The notes under the pieces were generated by a model, which was not told where the DNA came from, searched no databases, and was given only the letters and a program-made list of their open reading frames with translations. Below are positions 23,901 through 35,100 of a stretch of 64,000 bases of DNA, in pieces. The DNA is taken from contig JAGUCH010000001.1 in NCBI GenBank assembly GCA_019096065.1, forward strand, positions 12,462,001 to 12,526,000, given 5' to 3'. Every line of letters begins with the position of its first letter. Positions within the stretch are counted from its first letter, which is position 1. The stretch comes from Paracyclopina nana. Lineage: Eukaryota; Arthropoda; Copepoda; Cyclopoida; Cyclopettidae. Both the position numbers and the translations under genes were made by a program.

Positions 23901-26669
23901 TGCGGTACGCTAGAGGCCAAAAACGCGGCTGCTACCGCAACCGTAGTAGTAAAACAAGGCTATGATGTAAAAATTACTTTGAGACATCTGATGGTCCAAA
24001 ACCTGACTGGACCTCATGAGTTAGGTCCCAGAGAGTCCAAAACCAGTCCTAACTCAAAAACTTTACTACACGGTGCGGTACGCTAGAGGCCAAAAACGCG
24101 GCTGCTACCGCAACCGTAGTAGTAAAACAAGGCTACAATGTGAAAATTACTATGAGGCATCTCATGGTCCAAAACCTGACTGGACCTCATGAGTTAGGTC
24201 CCAGAGAGTCCAAAACCAGTCCTAACTCAAAAACTTTACTACACGGTGCGGTACGCTAGAGGCCAAAAACGCGGCTACCGCACCCATAGTAGTAAAACAA
24301 GGCTATGATGCAAAAATTGCTTTGAGGCATCTCATGGCCCAAAAGCTGATTGGACCTCATGAGTTAGGTCCCAGAGAGTCCAAAACCAGTCCTAACTCAA
24401 AAACTTTACTACACGGTGCGGTACGCTAGAGGCCAAAAACGCGTCTGCTGCCGCACCCATAGTAGTAAAACAAGGCTATGAAGTAAAAATTACTTTGAGG
24501 CATCTCATGGTCCAAAACCTGTCTGGACCTTATGAGTTAGGTCCCAGAGAGTCCAAAACCAGTCCTAACTCAAAAACTTTACTACACGGTGCGGTACGCT
24601 AGAGGTCAAAAACAGGGCTACCGCACCGAACCGCACCCATAGTAGTAAAACAAGGCTTTTGGGTAAAATTTACTTTGAGACATCTGATGGTCCAAAACCT
24701 GACTGGACCTTATGAGTTAGGTCCCAGAGAGTCCAAAACCAGTCCTAACTCAAAAACTTTACTACACGGTGCGGTACGCTAGAGGCCAAAAACGCGGCTG
24801 CTACCGCACCCATAGTAGTAAAACAAGGCTACAATGTGAAAATTACTTTGAGACATCTGATGGTCCAAAACCTGACTGGACCTCATGAGTTAGGTCCCAG
24901 AGAGATCAAAACCAGTCCTAACTCAAAAACTTTACTACACGGTGCGGTACACTAGAGGCCAAAAACGCGGCTGCTACCGCATCCATAGTAGTAAAACAAG
25001 GCTATGATGTAAAAATTACTTTGAGGCATCTCATGGTCCAAAACCTGACTGGACCTCATGAGTTAGGTCCCAGAGAGTCCAAAACCAGTCCTAACTCAAA
25101 AACTTTACTACACGGTGCGGTACGCTAGAGGCCAAAAATGCGGCTGCTACCGCATCCATAGTAGTAAAACCAGTCTACAATGTGAAAATTACTTTGAGAC
25201 ATCTGATGGTCCAAAACCTGACTGGACCTCATGAGTTAGGTCCCAGAGAGTCCAAAACCAGTCCTAACTCAAAAACTTTACTTCACGGTGCGGTACGCTA
25301 GAGGCCAAAAACGCAGCTACCGCACCCATAGTAGTAAAACAAGGCTATGATGCAAAAATTGCTTTGAGGCATCTCATGGCCCAAAAGCTGACTGGACCTT
25401 ATGAGTTAGGTCCCAGAGAGTCCAAAAGCAGCCCTAACTCAAAAACTTTACTACACGGTGCGGTACGCTAGAGGCCAAAAACGCGGCTACCGCACCCATA
25501 GTAGTAAAACAAGGCTATGATGCAAAAATTGCTTTGAGGCATCTCATGGCCCAAAAGCTGATTGGACTTCATGAGTTAGGTCCCAGAGAGTCCAAAAGCA
25601 GCCCTAACTCAAAAACTTTACTACACGGTGCGGTACGCTAGAGGCCAAAAACCCGGCTACCGCACCCATAGTAGTAAAACAAGGCTATGATGCAAAAATT
25701 GCTTTGAGGCATCTCATGGCCCAAAAGCTGATTGGACCTCATGAGTTAGGTCCCAGAGAGTCCAAAAGCAGCCCTAACTCAAAAACTTTACTACACGGTG
25801 CGGTACGCTAGAGGCCAAAAACGCGGCTACCGCACCCATGGTAGTAAAACAAGGCTATGATGCAAAAATTGCTTTGAGGCATCTCATGGCCCAAAAGCTG
25901 ATTGGACCTCATGAGTTAGGTCCCAGAGAGTCCAAAATCAGCCCTAACTCAAAAACTTTACTACACGGTGCGGTACGCTAGAGGCCATAAACACGGCTAC
26001 CGCACCCATAGTAGTAAAACAAGGCTATGATGCAAAAATTGCTTTGAGGCATCTCATGGCCCAAAAGCTGATTGGACCTCATGAGTTAGGTCCCAGAGAG
26101 TCCAAAAGCAGCCCTAACTCAAAAACTTTACTACACGGTGCGGTACGCTAGAGGCCAAAAAGGCGGCTACCGCACCCATAGTTTTAAAACAAGGCTATGA
26201 TTCAAAAATTGCTTTGAGGCATCTCATGGCCCAAAAGCTGATTGGACCTCATGAGTTAGGTCCCAGAGAGTCCAAAAGCAGCCCTAACTCAAAAACTTTA
26301 CTACACGGTGCGGTACGCTAGAGGTCAAAAACAGGGCTACCGCACAGAACTGCACACATAGTAGTAAAACAAGGCTTTTGGGTAATAATTACTTTGAGGC
26401 ATCTCATGACCCAAAAGCTGATTGGACCTCATGAGTTAGGTCCCAGAGAGTCCAAAATCAGCCCTAACTCAAAAACTTTACTACACGGTGCGGTACGCTA
26501 GAGGCCATAAACGCGGCTACCGCACCCATAGTAGTAAAACAAGGCTATGATGCAAAAATTGCTTTGAGGCATCTCATGGCCCAAAAGCTGATTGGACCAC
26601 ATGAGTTAGGTCCCAGAGAGTCCAAAAGCAGCCCTAACTCAAAAACTTTACTACACGGTGCGGTATGCT
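20922..26669 (+). repeat. Left satellite arm, about 33 units of 170/173/180 bp
   Basis: Tandem head-to-tail units. Unit length depends on the linker: GGCTACC gives 170 bp, GGCTGCTACC gives 173 bp, and GGCTACCGCACCGAACCGCACC gives 180 bp. Units of different type alternate, so part of the arm repeats at 526 bp (180+173+173), for instance markers at 21709 and 22235, and part at about 350 bp. The stretch nearest the centre (about 25290-26650) is mostly 170-bp units with GCTTTGAGGCATCTCATGGC. Each unit contains two internal dyads: GGACCT...AGGTCC, and GGTGCGGTA...TACCGCACC across the linker. Confidence 0.95.
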
Positions 26670-26699
26670 AGAGGCCAAAAACGCGGCTTTCGGTGCAGT
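26670..26699. repeat. Centre of the palindrome (about 30-nt loop)
   Basis: CTTTACTACACGGTG on the left (from 26646) and its near-complement CACCGTGTAGTAACG on the right (to 26721) flank this loop. The orientation of the satellite switches here. The short spacer means the whole 11 kb could in principle fold back on itself. Confidence 0.75.
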
Positions 26700-29600
26700 A
26701 GCACTTCACCGTGTAGTAACGTTTTTGAGTTAGGACTGGTTCTGGACTCTCTGGGACCTAACTCATGAGGTCCAATCAGCTTTTGGGCCATGAGATGCCT
26801 CAAAGTAATTTTCACATTGTAGCCTTGTTTTACTACTATGGGTGCGGTAGCCGCGTTTTTGGCCTCTGTTTTACTTCTATTGTTGCCATTCAGTTTTATA
26901 AGCATCAAGCTTCAGTTTATTATTAATTTTAGCGTACCGCACCGTGTAGTAAAGTTTTTGAGTTAGGACTAGTTTTGGACTCTCTGGGACCTAACTTATG
27001 AGGTCCAATCAGGTTTTGGACCATCAGATGTCTCAAAGTAATTTTTACCCAAAAGCCTTGTTTTACTACTATGTGTGCAGTTCTGTGCGGTAGCCCTGTT
27101 TTTGACCTCTAGCGTACCGCACCGTGTAGTAAAGTTTTTGAGTTAGGGCTGCTTTTGGACTCTCTGGGACCTAACTCATGAGGTCCAATCAGCTTTTGGG
27201 CCATGAGATGCCTCAAAGTAATTATTACCCAAAAGCCTTGTTTTACTACTATGGGTGCGGTAGCAGCCGCGTTTTTGGCCTCTAGCGTACCGCACCGTTT
27301 AGTAAAGTTTTTGAGTTAGGACTAGTTTTGGACTCTCTGGGACCTAACTCATGAGGTCCAGTGAGGTTTTGGACCATCAGATGTCTCAAAGTAATTTTCA
27401 CATTGTAGCCTTGTTTTACTACTATGGATGCGGTAGCCGCGTTTTTGGCCTCTAGCGTACCACACTGTGTAGTAAATTTTTTGAGTTAGGAATGGTTTTG
27501 GACTCTCTGGGACCTAACTCATGAGGTCCAGTCAGGTTTTGGACCATCAGATGTCTCAAAGTAATTTTTACCCAAAAGCCTTGTTTTACTACTATGAGTG
27601 CGGTTCGGTGCGGTAGCCCTGTTTTTGACCTCTAGCGTACCGCACCGTGTAGTAAAGTTTTTGAGTTAGGACTGGTTTTGGACTCTCTGGGACCTAACTC
27701 ATGAGGTCCAGTCAGGTTTTGGACCATCAGATGCCTCAAAGTAATTTTTACATCATAGCCTTGTTTTACTACTATGGGTGCGGTAGCAGCCGCGTTTTTG
27801 GCCTCTAGCGTACCGCACCATGTAGTAAAGTTTTTGAGTTAGGACTGGTTTTGGACTCTCTGGGACCTAACTCATAAGGTCCAGTCAGGTTTTGGACCAT
27901 GAGATGCCTCAAAGTAATTTTTACATCATAGCCTTGTTTTACTACTATGGGTGCGGTAGCAGCCGTGTTTTTGGCCTCTAGCGTACCGCACCGTGTAGTA
28001 AAGTTTTTGAGTTAGGACTGGTTTTGGACTCTCTGGGACCTAACTCATAAGGTCCAGTCAGGTTTTGGACCATGAGATGCCTCAAAGTAATTTTTACATC
28101 ATAGCCTTGTTTTACTACCATGGGTGCGGTAGCAGCCGCGTTTTTGGCCTCTAGCGTACCGCACCGTGTAGTAAAGTTTTTGAGTTAGGACTGGTTTTGG
28201 ACTCTCTGGGACCTAACTCATAAGGTCCAGTCAGGTTTTGGACCATGAGATGCCTCAAAGTAATTTTTACATCATAGCCTTGTTTTACTACCATGGGTGC
28301 GGTAGCAGCCGCGTTTTTGGCCTCTAGCGTACCGCACCGTGTAGTAAAGTTTTTGAGTTAGGACTGGTTTTGGACTCTCTGGGATCTAACTCATGAGGTC
28401 CAGTCAGGTTTTGGACCATCAGATGTCTCAAAGTAATTTTCACATTTTATTCTGGTTTTACTACTTGGGTGCGGTAGCAGCCGCGTTTTTGGCCTCTAGC
28501 GTACCGCACCGTGTAGTAAAGTTTTTGAGTTAGGACTGGTTTTGGACTCTCTGGGACCTAACTCATGAGGTCCAGTCAGGTTTTGGACCATGAGATGCCT
28601 CAAAGTAATTTTTTCATTGTAGCCTTGTTTTACTACTATGGGTGCGGTAGCAGCCGCGTTTTTGGCCTCTAGCGTACCGCAACGTGTAGTAAAGTTTTTG
28701 AGTTAGGACTGGTTTTGGACTCTCTGGGACCTAACTCATGAGGTCCAGTCAGGTTTTGGACCATCAGATGTCTCAAAGTAATTTTCACATTTTATTCTGG
28801 TTTTACTACTATGGATGCGGTAGCAGCCGCGTTTTTGGCCTCTAGCGTACCGCACCGTGTAGTAAAGTTTTTGAGTTAGGACTGGTTTTGGACTCTCTGG
28901 GACCTAACTCATAAGGTCCAGTCAGGTTTTGGACCATGAGATGCCTCAAAGTAATTTTTACATCATAGCCTTGTTTTACTACTATGGGTGCGGTAGCAGC
29001 CGCGTTTTTGGCCTCTAGCGTACCGCACCGTGTAGTAAAGTTTTTGAGTTAGGACTGGTTTTGATCTCTCTGGGACCTAACTCATGAGGTCCAGTCAGGT
29101 TTTGGACCATCAGATGTCTCAAAGTAATTTTCACATTTTATTCTGGTTTTACTACTATGGATGCGGTAGCAGCCGCGTTTTTGGCCTCTAGCGTACCGCA
29201 CCGTGTAGTAAAGTTTTTGAGTTAGGACTGGTTTTGGACTCTCTGGGACCTAACTCATGAGGTCCAGTCAGGTTTTGGACCATGAGATGCCTCAAAGTAA
29301 TTTTTTCATTGTAGCCTTGTTATACTACTATGGGTGCGGTAGCAGCCGTGTTTTTGGCCTCTAGCGTACCGCACCATGTAGTAAAGTTTTTGAGTTAGGA
29401 CTTGTTTTGGACTCTCTGGGACCTAACTCATAAGGTCCAGTCAGGTTTTGGACCATGAGATGCCTCAAAGTAATTTTTACATCATAGCCTTGTTTTACTA
29501 CTATGGGTGCGGTAGCAGCCGTGTTTTTGGCCTCTAGCGTACCGCACCGTGTAGTAAAGTTTTTGAGTTAGGACTGGTTTTGGACTCTCTGGGACCTAAC

Positions 29601-31940
29601 TCATAAGGTCCAGTCAGGTTTTGGACCATGAGATGCCTCAAAGTAATTTTTACATCATAGCCTTGTTTTACTACTATGGGTGCGGTAGCAGCCGCGTTTT
29701 TGGCCTCTAGCGTACCGCACCGTGTAGTAAAGTTTTTGAGTTAGGACTGGTTTTGGACTCTCCATGAGGTCCAGTCAGGTTTTGGACCATCAGATGTCTC
29801 AAAGTAATTTTCACATTTTATTCTGGTTTTACTACTTGGGTGCGGTAGCAGCCGCGTTTTTGGCCTCTAGCGTACCGCACCGTGTAGTAAAGTTTTTGAG
29901 TTAGGACTGGTTTTGGACTCTCTGGGACCTAACTCATGAGGTCCAGTCAGGTTTTGGACCATGAGATGCCTCAAAGTAATTTTTACATCATAGCCTTGTT
30001 TTACTACTATGGGTGCGGTAGCAGCCGCGTTTTTGGCCTCTAGCGTACCGCACCGTGTAGTAAAGTTTTTGAGTTAGGACTGGTTTTGGACTCTCTGGGA
30101 CCTAACTCATGAGGTCCAGTCAGGTTTTGGACCATCAGATGTCTCAAAGTAATTTTCACATTTTATTCTGGTTTTACTACTATGGATGCGGTAGCAGCCG
30201 CGTTTTTGGCCTCTAGCGTACCGCACCGTGTAGTAAAGTTTTTGAGTTAGGACTGGTTTTGGACTCTCTGGGACCTAACTCATGAGGTCCAGTCAGGTTT
30301 TGGACCATCAGATGCCTCAAAGTAATTTTTTCATTGTAGCCTTGTTATACTACTATGGGTGCGGTAGCAGCCGCTTTTTTGGCCTCTAGCGTACCGCACC
30401 GTGTAGTAAAATTTTTGAGTTAGGACTGGTTTTGGACTCTCTGGGACCTAACTCATGAGGTCCAGTCAGGTTTTGGACCATGAGATGCCTCAAAGTAATT
30501 TTTTCATTGTAGCCTTGTTTTACTACTATGGGTGCGGTAGCAGCCGCGTTTTTGGCCTCTAGCGTACCGCACCGTGTAGTAAAGTTTTTGAGTTAGGACT
30601 GGTTTTGGACTCTCTGGGACCTAACTCATGAGGTCCAGTCAGGTTTTGGACCATGAGATGCCTCAAAGTAATTTTTACATCATAGCCTTGTTTTACTACT
30701 ATGGGTGCGGTAGCAGCCGCGTTTTTGGCCTCTAGCGTACCGCACCGTGTAGTAAAGTTTTTGAGTTAGGACTGGTTTTGGACTCTCTGGGACCTAACTC
30801 ATGAGGTCCAGTCAGGTTTTGGACCATGAGATGCCTCAAAGTAATTTTTTCATTGTAGCCTTGTTATACTACTATGGGTGCGGTAGCAGCCGCGTTTTTG
30901 GCCTCTAGCGTACCGCACCGTGTAGTAAAGTTTTTGAGTTAGGACTGGTTTTGGACTCTCTGGGACCTAACTCATGAGGTCCAGTCAGGTTTTGGACCAT
31001 GAGATGCCTCAAAGTAATTTTTTCATTGTAGCCTTGTTTTACTACTATGGGTGCGGTAGCAGCCGCGTTTTTGGCCTCTAGCGTACCGCACCGTGTAGTA
31101 AAGTTTTTGAGTTAGGACTGGTTTTGGACTCTCTGGGACCTAACTCATAAGGTCCAGTCAGGTTTTGGACCATGAGATGCCTCAAAGTAATTTTTACATC
31201 ATAGCCTTGTTTTACTACTATGGGTGCGGTAGCAGACGCGTTTTTGGCCTCTAGCGTACCGCACCGTGTAGTAAAGTTTTTGAGTTAGGACTGGTTTTGG
31301 ACTCTCTGGGACCTAACTCATGAGGTCCAGTCAGGTTTTGGACCATCAGATGCCTCAAAGTAATTTTTACATCATAGCCTTGTTTTACTACTATGGGTGC
31401 GGTAGCAGCCGCGTTTTTGGCCTCTAGCGTACCGCACCGTGTAGTAAAGTTTTTGAGTTAGGGCTGGTTTTGGACTCTCTGGGACCTAACTCATGAGGTC
31501 CAGTCAGGTTTTGGACCATCAGATGCCTCAAAGTAATTTTTACATCATAGCCTTGTTTTACTACTATGGGTGCGGTAGCAGACGCGTTTTTGGCCTCTAG
31601 CGTACCGCACCGTGTAGTAAAGTTTTTGAGTTAGGACTGGTTTTGGACTCTCTGGGACCTAACTCATGAGGTCCAGTCAGGTTTTGGACCATCAGATGCC
31701 TCAAAGTAATTTTTACATCATAGCCTTGTTTTACTACTATGGGTGCGGTAGCAGCCGCGTTTTTGGCCTCTAGCGTACCGCACCGTGTAGTAAAGTTTTT
31801 GAGTTAGGGCTGGTTTTGGACTCTCTGGGACCTAACTCATGAGGTCCAATCATCTTTTGGGCCATGAGATGCCTCAAAGTAATTTTCATATCATAGCCTT
31901 GTTCTACTTCTATGGGTGCGGTAGCCGCGTTTTTGGCCTC
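26700..31940 (-). repeat. Right satellite arm, about 30 units in inverse orientation
   Basis: The same satellite read on the other strand, about 173-bp units. It carries variants scarcely seen in the left arm, such as CACATTTTATTCTGG (near 28441, 28790, 29133, 29815 and 30157), while the TTACCCAAAAGCC variant occurs only near the centre (27046-27590). One unit near 29761 has lost about 18 bp. The arms therefore differ in detail. Confidence 0.95.
26867..26930 (+). repeat. 64-bp spacer block, central copy
   Basis: TGTTTTACTTCTATTG through TTATTATTAATTTT, identical to 31941-32004. It sits between two satellite units about 170 bp right of the palindrome centre. The other copy lies between the satellite and the right terminus. 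The left terminus has a different A+T-rich spacer. Confidence 0.85.
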
Positions 31941-32004
31941 TGTTTTACTTCTATTGTTGCCATTCAGTTTTATAAGCATCAAGCTTCAGTTTATTATTAA
32001 TTTT
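31941..32004 (+). repeat. 64-bp spacer block, right-terminal copy
   Basis: Identical to the central copy at 26867-26930 over all 64 bases, with the same left neighbour (GCGTTTTTGGCCTC). It is followed by T9 and the right terminal repeat. Confidence 0.85.
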
Positions 32005-32009
32005 TTTTT

Positions 32010-32119
32010 GGGTGTGGTTTTTAGTATGGTGCGGTTTGGTGCGGTTTGGTGTGGTTTGGTGCGGTTTGGTGCGGTTTGGTGCGGAATAATGCTTTAGGGT
32101 GCGGTTTTTAGTATGTACC
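32010..32119 (-). repeat. Right terminal inverted repeat with GGTGCGGTTT sub-repeats
   Basis: Contains GGTGTGGTTTTTAGTATGG, then six tandem GGTGCGGTTT-type blocks, then AATAATGCTTTAGGG, GTGCGGTTTTTAGTATGTAC. It is the inverse of the left terminus with extra blocks. Confidence 0.75.
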
Positions 32120-32128
32120 ATTTCTAAC
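32120..32128. repeat. Right 9-bp target-site duplication
   Basis: ATTTCTAAC, identical to 20756-20764. Confidence 0.8.
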
Positions 32129-35100
32129 TGCTACCACCAAATTTCTTCGTTGTGTTTCGGCACCCCCATGTGTTCGTTAGTTTTCAAACTAATCTACTCG
32201 AAAAAGACTGGTTTCAAATCAGCAATAACTGCCAGATAACTATGGCAGGTATTTTAACGAATTCATTGCATTATTGGGAAATGCATGCTGAAAACAATGA
32301 TAAACGATGTGCGCGAGGCTTTGGGTCAAAATTCCAACGGACCTGAGAAAAAGGTAAATGGTATTTCACACTTGCCAAGCCTACTACTACATGCACAATC
32401 TGATATGCCACCACCATGTGTGCACTTTTCTTCGGCCATTTTCAGCTGGCTTTTTAGGCGTGGAGCTCACTGTGAGGTAAACAGAATTACAAGGGACATT
32501 TGCTAATGTTAGTTTACCCCACCCTGGCTAATCGCACCTTTTACTAGCGATAGTTAGCGGATGAGACAAACTTAAGAAGCTATTTCCAGTGTGCTCGCCA
32601 CGCATTCCAACATGGCACTTGCTCGCTCGGTGTTTTGTTCTTTTTCATCATTATCATTATGATTGTAGCAAATTCGGGCACTAAGAGATCATTCATCATG
32701 AGGGCCGTCACGAGTGATATTTTTCAATTCATCCAGAATCTGGTCAAAACAAGGGGAGGCGTCGCAGTCGTCGGCATTTCTATTGTTTTCCATCATCATC
32801 ATAATAATTTCAAAAGTTTCACCAATAATCTGAACTGCAGCAGCAGGAGCAGCAGGGAATTCCAATCACAATTTGTGAGCCGCGTAATTGTGTTTGCTAG
32901 CACATGATGCGTTCGTTTCTCCGTAGGATGAAAAAAGGTCCCAATGAGGAAAAGGCAAATTGATGCATCAATTTCAATTTCTCCTCTTTTTTCTCAAGAC
33001 CTCCATAAAAAATTGCTCTCTTCAGTCTGCATTTTCTGACAGGGTTCACTTTCTCTCTGCTTGCGCCAGATAATCTACTCATTGGCATCTCAATGGCTGA
33101 AAGCATTCAGCAAAAAAATAATGGGCGGGTTTCACTTTTCCTGTTGATGTTGTTGTGGTGTCGTGGGCGTCTGGATCTTCCAAGTTCATCCCGTTTAATC
33201 TCGGATATGCAGCCAAAAACTGTAGTGAATGCCTGAATAGATGCATGAAAAAATGGCACCCGTCAACTTATGAAAGATGATCGCGCATTGTTTGGTCCCT
33301 TCCTTCATAGTTTTTCTTCATTGCATTTTGGAATTGATTGAATTGTTCAATCACCGTACAAGGAAACTCCAAGCACATCCCAGGGAACAATAATTCGCGG
33401 AGAGTAATTACAAAGGAAAAAAATCTTTGATTCTACTTTACGATGCTGGTTTTATTATAGCAACTGAAGCATCATCAGTTGAAATTTGTCGGTTGAATTG
33501 CAATCAAGATCCGAGATTAGCACAATAAATTACTTTATTGGGGGTCATTGAATTTACAGCAGTCTGGAATAGCTTGCGAATTTAACTTAATTAAAGTTGC
33601 GTGAGCCGTGCTTAAAAGTTCCGACGATGTCTCAAGTTCCGAGAGCGGAACAATTTCAAGCAGAACACGCAACCTTGAATAGCATAGATCAGCTGGGCTC
33701 ATTATCTTCTGTGCCTTTGATCGTTGCATGGTTGCAGTTGTTATCGATTCTAATTTATTGACGAGGTTGCGATGTCAGTAAATAAGAAGCGATAACAACC
33801 GCAAGCATGCCACGAATAAAGACACAGAAGATAAATGAGCCCAGATCAGAGACAAATTGCCGAACGCTTCTTTCTGAACGTCCTCACATCTAAATCCTGA
33901 ACTAGCACGACAACTTCAAGTGAAATTAATAGATGTTTCTCACAATGACATTTCAACACTTTGAAGCTGGAATTTTTTAACAAATCATTCACTGCCCCCC
34001 AACACTTGAAGGCAGTGTGAAAAGATCCATCAAAACGAGAGAAATGATCTGACATGTGGTGGGGAAACATTATTTTCGAATCTTTTTTCATCTGTTTATT
34101 TTGATAAGAGTCCAAAAAGTGGCCTGCTGACGAAACAATCTAACACACTGGGACAGATTTACGACTTTCGTTCAACGTGAAGAAAGCTCATCTTGCTTGT
34201 TGTACTTTAGGCACTTCAATGGATAGACAACTACAGCCCATAACAATCAAAGCGCAAATTGGCAAGTAGCCACGCACTCTGTTGTGCACACAATCTGAAA
34301 ATCTGGTGCTACAGTTTTGTCACTAGCTTCTCGAATTGCCCCGGATATCGGAGACATTCTCATACTCCGTTCAAACTGGCCCCCCAAAAACTGCTTCAAT
34401 TCCACAGTCGATGCTAATGAGGGACATATCTTGAAGCAAGTAGAGCAAGAAGCGTCTACATCCCATGTTCACAGTAGGAATTCGGGGCTCAAAATTTGAC
34501 CAGCAACTTTGAAAGCAAATTATTTTACAGTTGTTGAATGACTTGGCCAACTTTGCCCTTTTATTCACACTCCTCGATGGTGGCGGCCGCAAATAATTTT
34601 AATCTACTGTGAACTGTCTCTAAATTGAAACAGCCGATGAGCTCAGCACGAATTCCAGTGTCTGTTGCGAGACACTTTACAAAAGACTTTTTCGGTGGAG
34701 AAACAGCAGCTCCGAGTTTGGTAATACTCCACGCTCAGCTTGGTCGATATAGCAACACCCTACATATGCTACAGTTGTCTTAGCGACAGGCTGCGGTTGG
34801 AGCTCATAAATGAGAAAAATACCTCCATGTTTCCTAATGGACTTAGCGTTCAATTTAAGCGCAAAATATAATATCAGGGGGCCCCAACTGTTCCCTTGAC
34901 TACGCTCTTTATTCAAGGGAGAGAGCTGCCAGAATGCTATATGGTAATCCATACGCTTAATATCCATGTCAACCAAACAATACTATGCAGCCGAAAGGGG
35001 GTCGATCCTGGCACACGAAAAAGTACTTTCCTTAATGGCCCTATATCAGGATTTATATTCCCTATTTTGCTTTCCTTTCGTGCGTAAAATGAACTGATTT

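Larger units (their letters stand above)
20765..32119. mobile_element. Giant Foldback-like element, 11.4 kb palindrome of satellite arms
   Basis: The outermost left end (GTATATACAAAAAACAGC from 20766) matches the reverse of the right end (GTACATACTAAAAACCGC up to 32118) at 15 of 18 positions. Both continue into repeated CCGCACCAAA blocks and then CATACTAAAAACC. Inside lie two arms of tandem satellite in opposite orientation meeting at about 26685. An exact 9-bp direct repeat flanks the element. Nine-base duplications and long terminal repeats built from sub-repeats are known features of Foldback elements, which are allied to the Mutator superfamily. No transposase frame exists inside, so it would be non-autonomous. 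The two short frames inside (26651-26908 and 31770-31982) are accidents of the repeat. Insertion as one unit is an inference from the flanking repeat. Confidence 0.75.

Noticed and set aside
26651-26908. 85- and 70-codon frames within the satellite (also 31770-31982)
   Set aside because: They are translations of the satellite plus the 64-bp spacer; other units have stops in the same frame, so there is no sign of selection for protein.
20922-31940. Regular repeats resembling a CRISPR array
   Set aside because: Units are 170-180 bp, nearly identical throughout with no unique spacers, and the genome is clearly eukaryotic.
20922-31940. Centromeric satellite
   Set aside because: The 170-bp unit length is suggestive, but the array is only 11 kb, is inverted at its centre, and is bounded by element-like termini with a 9-bp duplication.
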